A stretch of DNA of 64,000 bases, from positions 124,001 through 188,000 of the forward strand of contig JAPNUX010000001.1 in the NCBI GenBank assembly GCA_026626905.1, written 5' to 3'. The DNA is from Desulfurococcus sp. GTDB taxonomy: Archaea > Thermoproteota > Thermoprotei_A > Sulfolobales > Desulfurococcaceae. Below are positions 1 to 8,190 of this stretch, one piece after another. How positions within the stretch are numbered: the stretch's first letter is position 1; every line of letters begins with the position of its first letter. The translations under genes were made by a program, and so were the position numbers. The notes beneath the pieces were generated by a model that was given only the letters and a program-made list of their open reading frames with translations, had not been told where the DNA came from and ran no database searches.

Positions 1-423
1 ACAGTCAGCGAGGAGGCAATGTGGGAGGCTAACATAGAGTACATGCAGGTTTACGGAGCTAAACAAGCTGGGCTAGACGTGCTTAGAATGTACCTTCAAA
101 AACTATCGAACAGCGACTTCGAGTGGATTATATCGAATAGGCTGGTGGATGGAGCATCCGTATACGATATAGGTGTTAAAGGCGAGCTCGGCGAGAGAAT
201 AACCCACGGGATACTATCGATCCTTAAGGCTCTCGGCAGGCCGTCACTACTAAACCAGCTGAGAATTGTTAGAAGCTACATGAAGAAAGCAACAGAGCTA
301 CATCTAGACAAGTATCCTTCGAAGCCAGCAGACCTGAAGAAGTGGGTTGCAACTGTCGAGGAATTATTCGAGGAGTACAGGAGGACTATAGGCTTCGATA
401 AAGGAGAGAAGGTTAAATGGTGA
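1..423 (+). CDS. Uncharacterised protein, 5' end cut by the window edge
   Basis: The reading frame is already open at base 1, so the true start probably lies outside the window. The first internal ATG (19) has no clear ribosome site. The visible 140 residues are charged and mostly helical in character, with no signal peptide, membrane segment or cysteine motif. I do not recognise the family. The stop overlaps the start of the next gene by 7 bases, which suggests one transcript and translational coupling with the DUF429-type gene. The C-terminus ends in a short lysine-rich tail. Confidence 0.6.
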   Translation, partial: TVSEEAMWEANIEYMQVYGAKQAGLDVLRMYLQKLSNSDFEWIISNRLVDGASVYDIGVKGELGERITHGILSILKALGRPSLLNQLRIVRSYMKKATELHLDKYPSKPADLKKWVATVEELFEEYRRTIGFDKGEKVKW

Positions 424-977
424 GATACGCCGGCGTAGACTTAGCTGGAAGCCCATTAAATCCCAGCGGTCTGGTAATCCTGGAACAGCTGGCTACACCT
501 AGGGTAGCCTACGCAGGCCTACTATACGGTGACGAAGACCTACTCTACTATATTGAGAAGTTTAAGCCATACATTATAGCTATAGATGCCCCTTTAACAC
601 CCCCGCACGGTAGTAGCTACCGTAGAGTAGACTTAAAGCTCTTAAGGGAAGGATACAGGCTTCTACCACCCGGCTGGAGGGGCATGAGAGCGCTAACGAA
701 GAGAGGCATGAGGCTTGCAGAAAAGCTCAGAGGTGTGGGTATTAGAGTTGTAGAAACTCATCCGGGAAGTGCTTTAAAGTCAAGCCGCTGCAGTAGTCTC
801 AGCGAGTTACTTAGCACAATGGGTTTAACTGTAGACATAGATCTCTCAAAGGATTTAGCTGACGCGTTAATAGCATCGATCGTTGCATTAAAGCTTAAAG
901 AGAGCTGTGTTGAAGTCTACAGGGATAGCGACGGCGAGATAGTACTGCTTAAACCACTCTGCATGCAGCACTACTAG
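417..977 (+). CDS. DUF429-type protein, predicted RNase H-fold nuclease
   Basis: The protein (186 aa) opens with YAGVDLAG, the first strand and acidic residue expected of an RNase H-like fold. IIAIDAPLTPP follows near residue 57 and supplies the second acidic strand. The ETHPGSALKS segment and the late DLADALIASIVAL helix also fit the DUF429/COG2410 group, known only as predicted nucleases. The substrate is unknown. The ATG overlaps the upstream stop by 7 bases, so the pair is likely co-transcribed. Family assignment rests on motif layout only. Confidence 0.6.
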   Translation: MVRYAGVDLAGSPLNPSGLVILEQLATPRVAYAGLLYGDEDLLYYIEKFKPYIIAIDAPLTPPHGSSYRRVDLKLLREGYRLLPPGWRGMRALTKRGMRLAEKLRGVGIRVVETHPGSALKSSRCSSLSELLSTMGLTVDIDLSKDLADALIASIVALKLKESCVEVYRDSDGEIVLLKPLCMQHY

Positions 978-1244
978 ATGATCTGATCTCCGAGAATTCA
1001 ATTTCTTGTTGAACCTAAGGAGTTCACAGGGCTCTCGTAATGAGACTAGTAATCACCACGTAAATGAAAGGGCTAGGAGTGCTGGATGAGCACTTGCAAC
1101 TACTCTTTCCTAGCTTCTCACTAGGTTTAGATGCTGGGGGAAGGGTTTCCCACATAGAAGTATTATGGTAAACACGTGAATGTTTTATGCTGTTATTCAG
1201 GCCTGAGTGTATTGACTAAAATGTCAGCTGACGGCTCTTATAGA
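978..1244. other. Convergent intergenic region with two predicted hairpins
   Basis: This region lies between two genes that converge. GCTAGGA (1072-1078) pairs with TCCTAGC (1108-1114). Just inside it, AGTGCT (1078-1083) pairs with AGCACT (1089-1094) around a 5-base loop. A second hairpin follows: GGGAA (1138-1142) with TTCCC (1147-1151). No ORF, tRNA or C/D box pair was found. It could be the end of one of the flanking transcripts or a small RNA. The pairing is seen in the sequence; the role is inferred. Confidence 0.3.
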
Positions 1245-2198
1245 TTACTTTAGAAGGCTTGCATGCTCAGCTATTTTATCAGCTACGTACTCTAGGAGCG
1301 TCTTCTCGTGTATTCTCGAGAATAATCTTACTCTTAATGGTACTTGTATTTTAGCTCCCGAGGCTGCTGGATGCCCGCCGCCACCGAGTGCTACTGCTAT
1401 ATCTCTTACGTTTACCCCTCTACTTCTAAAGCTTAACTTACCGTCTGGTGAAGCTATGACTACTACGTCAGCGTTGAATCTCGACATGAGGTATGACGCT
1501 AGGAAGCTGTTTTCAACGTCATCTCTCGACGTGGAGATGTATACTGTGATACCGTTGATGTTTCGTGAAACCTTCACTAGATCCTCTCTGAGAGCATTAA
1601 GCTCGGCTTCTACAGCCTTAATAATCTTATCATTGAAGGAGTCATCCCAGTATAATCCTCTCGATAGGGTGCTGAGTACTTTCATCTTCCACTCAATGCT
1701 ATCGCCTCTTCTTACAAGCCTAATGTAGAATGGGCTCAGCCAGTGGTCGAATCTCCATAAGTCGCCTCCACAGACACCGTTAACGAGGTTTGATGTAAAG
1801 ACTTCATCCTCGAAGCTATTCTCGTGATTACTGTACTTGTAGACGACGCCAGTTGCGCATGTAGATTTATCAAGGTACAGTGAGACTCCTAGCTCCTTGA
1901 CTTTTTGGATCCATTCTTCACTCCAAACATGGTGGTCAAACCAGTATACTCTCCCCCCTCTTCTCACGTAGTCTCCTAGCAGCTTAACTACTCTATTGAA
2001 TATAAGCGGGTTAACACCTATATCCATTATTGCTATTCTCTCGAATCCCTCGTTAAGGTTTCTCTCTAACGTCTCGTGAAGACTATAAGGCTCTGTAAAG
2101 TAGACTCTGTATTCACTAAGCTTCTCTAGGTACACGTATAGTGCTGCTGATGCAACACCATCCATATCGCTGTGCGTAATAATTAGTGTACTAGCCAT
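1245..2198 (-). CDS. DHH-family phosphoesterase (DHH plus DHHA1 domains)
   Basis: Predicted metal-dependent phosphoesterase or exonuclease of the DHH superfamily, which cleaves phosphodiesters in nucleic acids or dinucleotides. HSDMDG (residues 9-14), MDIGV (about 59) and FDHH (87-90) are the metal-binding motifs. GGGGHPAASGA near residue 272 is the DHHA1 glycine/histidine motif that binds substrate. The length, 317 aa, is normal for an archaeal stand-alone member. The ATG at 2198 was chosen because GGGG lies upstream; an in-frame TTG exists at 2219. Substrate (RNA, DNA or oligonucleotide) cannot be told from sequence. Confidence 0.8.
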   Translation of the reverse strand: MASTLIITHSDMDGVASAALYVYLEKLSEYRVYFTEPYSLHETLERNLNEGFERIAIMDIGVNPLIFNRVVKLLGDYVRRGGRVYWFDHHVWSEEWIQKVKELGVSLYLDKSTCATGVVYKYSNHENSFEDEVFTSNLVNGVCGGDLWRFDHWLSPFYIRLVRRGDSIEWKMKVLSTLSRGLYWDDSFNDKIIKAVEAELNALREDLVKVSRNINGITVYISTSRDDVENSFLASYLMSRFNADVVVIASPDGKLSFRSRGVNVRDIAVALGGGGHPAASGAKIQVPLRVRLFSRIHEKTLLEYVADKIAEHASLLK

Positions 2199-2300
2199 CC
2201 GAGCAATCCCCGTACACAAATAGTAGAATTCTGGTAGAGTCCTTATAAGATGTTGATGAGTGAGTTAATAGGTGATTTAGGGGTTAGAGTAAAGCTTTAG

Positions 2301-3035
2301 ATGGTGTCTCGTGTTTTGAGCGAGTACTCCGAGATACATGGAGTAAGATACGATAGAGGATCCCTAGGGCTACTAGGGGATGCTTTCACAGAAGCCCAGT
2401 TGCTTTTAAAGACTAAGTACATTGAGGATTTAACACTAAACCTCCAGGTACTCTTAGATCTCTTGAAGACCAGGCTAGGGAAAGGAAGCTATCTTCTCTC
2501 ATGCTACAGCGATGAGAAACGCTACGTGATACTTTTAGAGGAAGGCGTGGTTAAGTCTGTTGCGTACACGTATATTACTAGTGGTGGAAGAATAGCTGGC
2601 TACGTAGCCTTGGAGGATCTAATTGCTGATCTGAGAGTTGCAGGCCTTAACTGTCGTTTATCAGCAATAGTCGCTGAGGCCGAGGAGAAAACAACTGTAG
2701 CGCAACCACCCGAGAAGGCATCTAGCATTGAATCCAAGGTGGTTGAGACCACTCCATTAAAACGAGATATGGATTCACTGAGAGGTTTCCTTAAGCATCT
2801 AAGAGATATTATCAGTGATACAGCATCACTTTACGGTTGCACGATGACGGGTGAGTTGGCAGTCGAGGAGAGAGATGGTGTACTAGTGGTTCGCGTGAAG
2901 CTGGGTAGAAAAGGCATTTTTGGTAAATGTAGAGGGGAGGAGCTGAAGAGAGCTGTAGATAAGGATCTACCACTTCTCACAGAGCTACACGATTTAAGAG
3001 GTGTAAAAGTAGTGCTTGAGGTAGTATTCGCGTGA
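2301..3035 (+). CDS. Uncharacterised protein convergent with the secretion ATPase
   Basis: I do not recognise this 244-aa protein. It has no signal peptide or membrane helix. The first 125 residues look like an alpha/beta domain; a polar linker of about 25 residues (TTVAQPPEKASSIESK region) leads to a C-terminal alpha/beta domain with two cysteines. No ribosome site precedes the ATG. An AT-rich TATA-like stretch about 25-35 bases upstream fits a leaderless mRNA. The gene ends one base before the stop of the oppositely oriented ATPase gene, so the two transcripts converge. Nothing ties it to the pilus-like locus except position. Confidence 0.55.
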   Translation: MVSRVLSEYSEIHGVRYDRGSLGLLGDAFTEAQLLLKTKYIEDLTLNLQVLLDLLKTRLGKGSYLLSCYSDEKRYVILLEEGVVKSVAYTYITSGGRIAGYVALEDLIADLRVAGLNCRLSAIVAEAEEKTTVAQPPEKASSIESKVVETTPLKRDMDSLRGFLKHLRDIISDTASLYGCTMTGELAVEERDGVLVVRVKLGRKGIFGKCRGEELKRAVDKDLPLLTELHDLRGVKVVLEVVFA

Positions 3036-3036
3036 C

Positions 3037-4719
3037 TCACTCTACTCTACTGCTAGTCTCGAAAGCTGCTTTCCCAGCACTAGTACTCTTGATCTCGCTT
3101 AAACGTTTCACTGCATGCTCGTAGACTTCGCTAGGCGTATAGTAGTAGTCGAATATGATTCTTGATACATCCCATGCATCCCTAATCCCCTCCTCCTTCA
3201 TCCACTCTAAGACTACTGCCCTCCGCTTGACCTCCTCGATTACATCCTCTAGGTCTAGGCCCCGCTTAGCTGCTACATCTGCTAGATGAATACTGTTCTC
3301 TAGGTGGACTTCATGAGTATCGGATGCAGGATCCCACTTCGTGATCACTCTATACTTCTCGTAGCCTTCAACCTCCTGGACGACTGTAATCCTCCTTCTA
3401 ACCTTTACAACACCCTTCTCAACTCTTGTTATAACCCTCTGGATATGCATGAAGACGTTCATTAAACCCATGTAGGCTGGTGGGATGTTCATCGGGGGGC
3501 TTGTTAATCGTTTAACAGCGTAGTCGAGGGTTTCAGCGTGTATTGTTGAAGCCCCGCTGTGCCCTGTAGCCATAGCCTGGAATAACACGAATGCCTCCTC
3601 GCCTCTAACCTCTCCAACGATAATGTAGTCTGGTCTATACCTTAAACTTAACTTGACTAGATCGAAGAGTTTAACGCTTGTGCCAAGACTCTGTGCTCCA
3701 ACAGTATACGTCTCCCTGCTAGTTAGTTGAACCCAGTTCACGTGAGGCAGGTTTAACTCGGGGGTATCCTCGATTGTCACGATCTTCATGCCAGGCTTGA
3801 TGAACATTGAGAGAGCATTAAGCATTGTAGTTTTTCCTGTACCCGTGCCTCCCGCAACCATAAAGGTCTTCCCATGCTCTAGTAGCACCCAGAGGTAGCT
3901 GGCTGTAAGCGTGTCTATATTGCCTCCTTCCACTAGTTCTATAATGCTGAATGGTTTCTCCCTGAACTTACGTATTGTGAAGGTGGGGCCCTTAGTGCTA
4001 ACTTCCCTCCCATACGTGGCTGCAACACGATGCTTCTCTGGGAGCATAGCGTCTAGGACAGGGTATGCTACACTAATATGCTTGCCCGCCATGTGAGCCA
4101 TCTTCATTATCAGCTCGTTTAAAGCCTCCTCATCGATGAAGACTATGTTAGTGGGGATGCTCTCATATCTGTGATGCCAGACGAATACTTGTACCCCGAC
4201 GCCATCGCATGATATATCCTCGATCTCGGGGTCCCTCATGAGAGGATCTATGATCCCGTATCCCAGCAAGTTTCTCTCAATGTAGTACATGAGTTTTAAC
4301 CGCCTGGTGCCAGCTAGGCCGAGCTTCTCGCGGTACTTCTCGCTAATCCTGTTAACCTCCCTGAAAACATAGCCTCTTAGATCTGCAAAGTCCTCTTTAC
4401 TCTGCGGTGGCTTCATTTCATCCATGAGTATCTCGTAGAGCTTCTCCAAGACTATTTTATCTTCTGCATCTAACCCCATTTCTTCAACGAAGTATGTTGG
4501 TCCTTTAGGTGTCTCAGCAATCGTGACTTTAACGAAAGGCTTGTATATGTAGTATGAGTCCAGGATACGCCATGAGGGGTCTCTTTGGAGAACTTGAACT
4601 GACTCCTCAAGTGCTGTGATACCGCGGGTAGTAATCTCCTTCGGCTTTACTTCGGCTTTCTCTCCGCGCTCAGTCTTGGATAACTTTGGTAGAGGTATCT
4701 TAAAGCTTAGTTTTTTCAA
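3037..4719 (-). CDS. Type II/IV secretion system ATPase (GspE/TadA/FlaI-like)
   Basis: Hexameric motor ATPase that drives assembly of archaeal type IV pilus-like filaments from the cytoplasmic face. The Walker A motif GGTGTGKTT is at residues 290-298, the Asp-box-like IEDTPELNLP at 316-325, Walker B IIVGEVRGEE at 366-375 and the His box GHSGASTIHAE at 386-396. The N-terminal 140 residues are charged and probably bind the membrane partner. Length 560 aa is usual for crenarchaeal members. It is divergent from the TadC/FlaJ-like platform gene, with a shared 108-base control region. A TATA-like element about 26 bases upstream of the ATG suggests a leaderless transcript. Confidence 0.9.
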   Translation of the reverse strand: MKKLSFKIPLPKLSKTERGEKAEVKPKEITTRGITALEESVQVLQRDPSWRILDSYYIYKPFVKVTIAETPKGPTYFVEEMGLDAEDKIVLEKLYEILMDEMKPPQSKEDFADLRGYVFREVNRISEKYREKLGLAGTRRLKLMYYIERNLLGYGIIDPLMRDPEIEDISCDGVGVQVFVWHHRYESIPTNIVFIDEEALNELIMKMAHMAGKHISVAYPVLDAMLPEKHRVAATYGREVSTKGPTFTIRKFREKPFSIIELVEGGNIDTLTASYLWVLLEHGKTFMVAGGTGTGKTTMLNALSMFIKPGMKIVTIEDTPELNLPHVNWVQLTSRETYTVGAQSLGTSVKLFDLVKLSLRYRPDYIIVGEVRGEEAFVLFQAMATGHSGASTIHAETLDYAVKRLTSPPMNIPPAYMGLMNVFMHIQRVITRVEKGVVKVRRRITVVQEVEGYEKYRVITKWDPASDTHEVHLENSIHLADVAAKRGLDLEDVIEEVKRRAVVLEWMKEEGIRDAWDVSRIIFDYYYTPSEVYEHAVKRLSEIKSTSAGKAAFETSSRVE

Positions 4720-4740
4720 AGCCGGGCATCCCTCTTTGAC

Positions 4741-4799
4741 ATATATAACAGGCTACCTGTATTGATATTAAAATATTATCTAACTTTTAAGTAACAGGC
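4741..4799. promoter_or_regulatory. Shared divergent promoter region with repeated TAACAGGC
   Basis: TAACAGGC occurs at 4746-4753 and again at 4792-4799 in the same orientation. The first copy is part of a palindrome ACAGG-CTA-CCTGT (4748-4760). It abuts TTATATAT, the likely TATA box of the ATPase gene on the minus strand. The second copy lies just downstream of the AT-rich TTTTAAG element of the plus-strand operon. Both copies are therefore placed to bind a repressor or activator of the locus. The repeat is seen; a regulatory role is inferred. Confidence 0.4.
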
Positions 4800-4827
4800 G
4801 TTCAAAGAAGGTAATGGGGGTCTGGGT

Positions 4828-6570
4828 TTGGGGTTTTGGGATAAGGTATACACGTACTTCTACTGGCTGGGGAAACCGCTGCTAAAGCTCTTTCCTAATA
4901 TACCTGAGCACATTAGGAGGTCAGGGATACATGTATACTATGAGGTTTATGCTTCACTAGCAGGCTTAGTCTTTATAATCACCTCAGTATTCTCACTCAT
5001 CATGCTTGTAGTAACAGTACTAGTCTTGAAGAACCTTGTTGTTGCAGCAGTACTAGTAGTAATACCTGTAGTAGCCCTCCTATTCGCAGCCTCCCTACCA
5101 GCCCTTATAGCTTCAAGCAGAGCCTCATCCATTGACAGCGAGTTCCCCTTCTTCTCCAGCTACTTAAGCACAATGGTTATGAGCGGGCTTTCACCCTACG
5201 TAGCCTTCGAGAGAGTGCTTAGAGGTAGCTCTATATTCAAGAGAACTAGCGAGCTTGTGCAGAGATTCGTGTTATTAAACAGAATGCTGGGTAAGGATCC
5301 TCTTTCATCCTTCGATGAGCTAGCAAAGAGAACTCCTAGTAGCAAGGTTAGAGGAGTGCTCTCAGGGTATATTGCAACCGTTAAAGCTGGAGGCGACGTA
5401 GCCGACTACCTCAATAAAACGACAAGGTTATTGTTCAATGAGATGCTTGTCGGCTTAAAGATAATTGCCGACAGGCTCGGCGGGCTCCTTGAATCATATC
5501 TAGCTATGATACTGCTAACCATGATAGCATTCACTGTAATGTACTTTGTTACAGCAGGATTCGCTGGAGCAGTCCCATTCGGGCTATCAAGCGAGGGAAT
5601 GTTCTTCTTCCTCTACATTATTGCCCCGCTGATAAGCGGCGCCATAATATACGTAACTGACCTACTACAATACAAGGATCCCTACATGGATTGGAAGCCC
5701 TACATAGTGTTTCTTGCTACCTTCATCCCGATATTCCTATTCCTCTCTATCATAGGCATAGTATTCTACATCTCCCTCCCGCCCTACCACCCCTTAAAGC
5801 TGAACCCCTTAGTCCAGCTAGTAGGAGGATTCCTCACGCTGTTTAGTGCCGAAAGGCTTCCAGGATACTCTCACACATCAATAGCTCTCTCAACAGCCTT
5901 GATTATTGCATCACTGCCTGGAGCAGCTTACTATATTTACACTGTAAGGCAGTACAGAATTGTAAACGGTATAACCAGGTTTCTAAGAGATCTAGTCGAG
6001 ATTAGGAAGACTGGGCTTTCACCTGAGAAAAGCATTCTAGAGCTAAGTACAAGAGACTACGGGGTTTTCACTCCACACTTAAAGAAGATAGCAATGCAGT
6101 TAAGCCTTGGAATGCCGTTGAGGAGAATAGTCTGGGATGTGATGAAGGGGGTTAAATCTTGGGTGGGCCAGGTATTCCTCTTCATACTCACAGACTCCAT
6201 CGAGGTGGGTGGTGGCACAATAGAAGTTCTGGATAATCTAGCGTGGTTCGCGGAGAGCTTTGAGGCTATTGAGAGTGAGAGAAAGAGGAGTCTTAGAACC
6301 CTGATGATAGTCCCATATATCGGTGGAATACTCTCAGCGGTGACAGTTGTCTACATGACGAGCTTTATGGGTAATATAGCAATGCAGTCAGGAGCATTCA
6401 GCCAGGCGGCTGGGCTAGTCTTACCCAGCATAGTCATCAACAACTACATAATGGGGGTTGTTGCAGGGAAGATATCTTCAGGGAGAGTTATCGCTGGAGT
6501 TATCCACGGGATACTACTAACTCTAGCAACTCTTGCAACACTACTAGTAATGCCTAGCCTCGCAGGGTAA
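4828..6570 (+). CDS. Archaeal TadC/FlaJ-like pilus platform membrane protein
   Basis: Polytopic inner platform of a type IV pilus-like machine, expected to contact the ATPase and guide pilin subunits. It is 580 aa with two similar cytoplasmic T2SSF-type helical domains (about residues 100-200 and 375-480), each followed by groups of membrane helices. Hydrophobic segments are near 45-95, 220-310, 325-375 and 485-575. This double-domain layout is typical of archaeal FlaJ/TadC homologues. The start is TTG after a G-rich stretch. It is the first gene of the plus-strand run and is divergent from its cognate ATPase. Confidence 0.85.
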   Translation: MGFWDKVYTYFYWLGKPLLKLFPNIPEHIRRSGIHVYYEVYASLAGLVFIITSVFSLIMLVVTVLVLKNLVVAAVLVVIPVVALLFAASLPALIASSRASSIDSEFPFFSSYLSTMVMSGLSPYVAFERVLRGSSIFKRTSELVQRFVLLNRMLGKDPLSSFDELAKRTPSSKVRGVLSGYIATVKAGGDVADYLNKTTRLLFNEMLVGLKIIADRLGGLLESYLAMILLTMIAFTVMYFVTAGFAGAVPFGLSSEGMFFFLYIIAPLISGAIIYVTDLLQYKDPYMDWKPYIVFLATFIPIFLFLSIIGIVFYISLPPYHPLKLNPLVQLVGGFLTLFSAERLPGYSHTSIALSTALIIASLPGAAYYIYTVRQYRIVNGITRFLRDLVEIRKTGLSPEKSILELSTRDYGVFTPHLKKIAMQLSLGMPLRRIVWDVMKGVKSWVGQVFLFILTDSIEVGGGTIEVLDNLAWFAESFEAIESERKRSLRTLMIVPYIGGILSAVTVVYMTSFMGNIAMQSGAFSQAAGLVLPSIVINNYIMGVVAGKISSGRVIAGVIHGILLTLATLATLLVMPSLAG

Positions 6571-6583
6571 ATGGTGCTATCTT

Positions 6584-7342
6584 ATGGCTAAGGGTATAGG
6601 TGAAGCTATATCACTGCTGGTATTATTCACTGTGGTGCTAGCAATTTCCCTCTCCATATACTTCTATACAATGTTCTATACTGATCAAGCTAAAGCTCTC
6701 TTAGAGTACGGCTATGTGAAAACCATGTTCAACAAACTTGCCGATGCAATCGTAGAGAAGTGGAGGAGCAACTATACAAACGAGTACTCATACCCTCACG
6801 AGCTGGTGGCATTAGGCTACGAGCCCAAGAATACAGGCTACAAGCTCAATATAACACTTGGCGGGAATAACAGCAGTAGAGTAATTGATGCAGTCGGCTG
6901 CAGTATCCTTAAAGCATTAATAATGAAGCCTGTGGTAAGCAATCTAAACCCGCTTATAGTTAGAGGTGTCAACTATTCAATAGTACGTGATGTAGAGTTG
7001 ATCCCACTAGTATACGAGTACTATGCTAATGGATCGAGTATTCTAGTGCTAGATACCTGTAGAGCATACTACACTATTAACTTAATCGGCGGTGAAGAGT
7101 ACTTAGAGATAGCAGTCTTCAATCTCACCGGTCCAGGAGGACTAGGATACCCCCGGGTGGTAGGTCAAGGCCTGCTAGCCGTATCATTCAGCACTAGGAT
7201 TCTAGCAGAAGACTATAATGTAAGGAGCGTGAGACTTGAGAGCATAAACCCGGATCTAACCGAGGAAATTAAACCCATTAAGTCGCAGGCTTTTACCAGG
7301 GTAACCATTACTGTAGTAGAAGTACAGGTGTTCATTGGTTAG
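6584..7342 (+). CDS. Pilin-like surface protein with N-terminal hydrophobic helix
   Basis: The N-terminus is MAKG followed by IGEAISLLVLF and about 25 hydrophobic residues. This resembles an archaeal class III (prepilin) signal, where a peptidase would cut after the glycine; the match is not perfect. The rest (about residues 35-252) is a beta-rich, tyrosine- and asparagine-rich domain with several N-x-S/T sequons and two cysteines (near 105 and 163). The gene starts 13 bases after the platform gene, so it is co-transcribed. Likely a filament subunit or minor pilin; the exact role is inferred. Confidence 0.6.
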   Translation: MAKGIGEAISLLVLFTVVLAISLSIYFYTMFYTDQAKALLEYGYVKTMFNKLADAIVEKWRSNYTNEYSYPHELVALGYEPKNTGYKLNITLGGNNSSRVIDAVGCSILKALIMKPVVSNLNPLIVRGVNYSIVRDVELIPLVYEYYANGSSILVLDTCRAYYTINLIGGEEYLEIAVFNLTGPGGLGYPRVVGQGLLAVSFSTRILAEDYNVRSVRLESINPDLTEEIKPIKSQAFTRVTITVVEVQVFIG

Positions 7343-7413
7343 ATTTCAGCTAAGTGTAAATTTAAGTTTTTGAACCCTTCAAGAGTAACATTATTAGTGA
7401 GCTGGGGCGTGCT

Positions 7414-8190
7414 ATGAGGAGTATTTCAGAAGTCTACCCGACCATAATAGTGGTGTCAGCTCTTCTAGCTTTAACTCTAACAGTCCTCCCACTCGGCTAC
7501 GCTATGCTGACTGCTAGCATGCAGAGATCAGAGTACGAGTACGTTAAGCAGGTCTTCAAGTCTATTGCATCAAGCTTCCCTAACATCATCGCGGTAGGAG
7601 AATACTCTGCTGTAATCCCCTCACACTATACATCACTAGGATACGGGAGAGCAGGAGTTATAGAGGTGTACTTAAATGGGAGTTCAACACCAGCCCTCAT
7701 ATTCAACTGTACAGCTTTAACCCTGGGTGCAAGCGTAAGCAACCCGGAGGGGCTAGTCTATGGTTCCGGATACTATCTAGTCAACGATTCAAGGTTTATT
7801 CCAAGAGTCTACGAGTACAGGGATCGAAGCAGCAGCTTAATGATCACTGAGCTAGATGCCTGCAGGCTACTCGTGGATGCCAGCGTGGTTTTAACAGGTA
7901 ATCTAACAGGATACTACTATATCCTTACATACTATAACATCACGGTTGCAGGATTCAAGGGTACGGGGGGCTCTATAAGGGTCACACCAACCAGCATACG
8001 CCACGTGTATACTAATATTAATGCAAGCCTCTGGGATCTAAAGATCACTTTCATAGACGAGGTATTAAAGAGTAGAGTAACCTATGGTGTAGTAAATTTA
8101 ACTGAGGTGGGCTTGGGAGGCAGGTGCACGGGAGTCCCCTTCTCTCTCGACATAATAGTCGTGGATTTACTAGTTGAGGTGGGAGCCTGA
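7414..8190 (+). CDS. Pilin-like or surface-anchored protein
   Basis: A short N-terminus (MRSISEVYP) precedes one hydrophobic helix (about residues 9-33). An amphipathic stretch (EYEYVKQVFKSIASSF) then resembles the second half of a pilin alpha-1 helix. The C-terminal domain is beta-rich with N-linked glycosylation sequons and four cysteines. A 71-base gap before it carries an AT-rich TATA-like element (TAAATTTAAG, near 7357), so a second promoter may start here. It overlaps the next gene by one base. No family is recognised. Confidence 0.55.
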   Translation: MRSISEVYPTIIVVSALLALTLTVLPLGYAMLTASMQRSEYEYVKQVFKSIASSFPNIIAVGEYSAVIPSHYTSLGYGRAGVIEVYLNGSSTPALIFNCTALTLGASVSNPEGLVYGSGYYLVNDSRFIPRVYEYRDRSSSLMITELDACRLLVDASVVLTGNLTGYYYILTYYNITVAGFKGTGGSIRVTPTSIRHVYTNINASLWDLKITFIDEVLKSRVTYGVVNLTEVGLGGRCTGVPFSLDIIVVDLLVEVGA

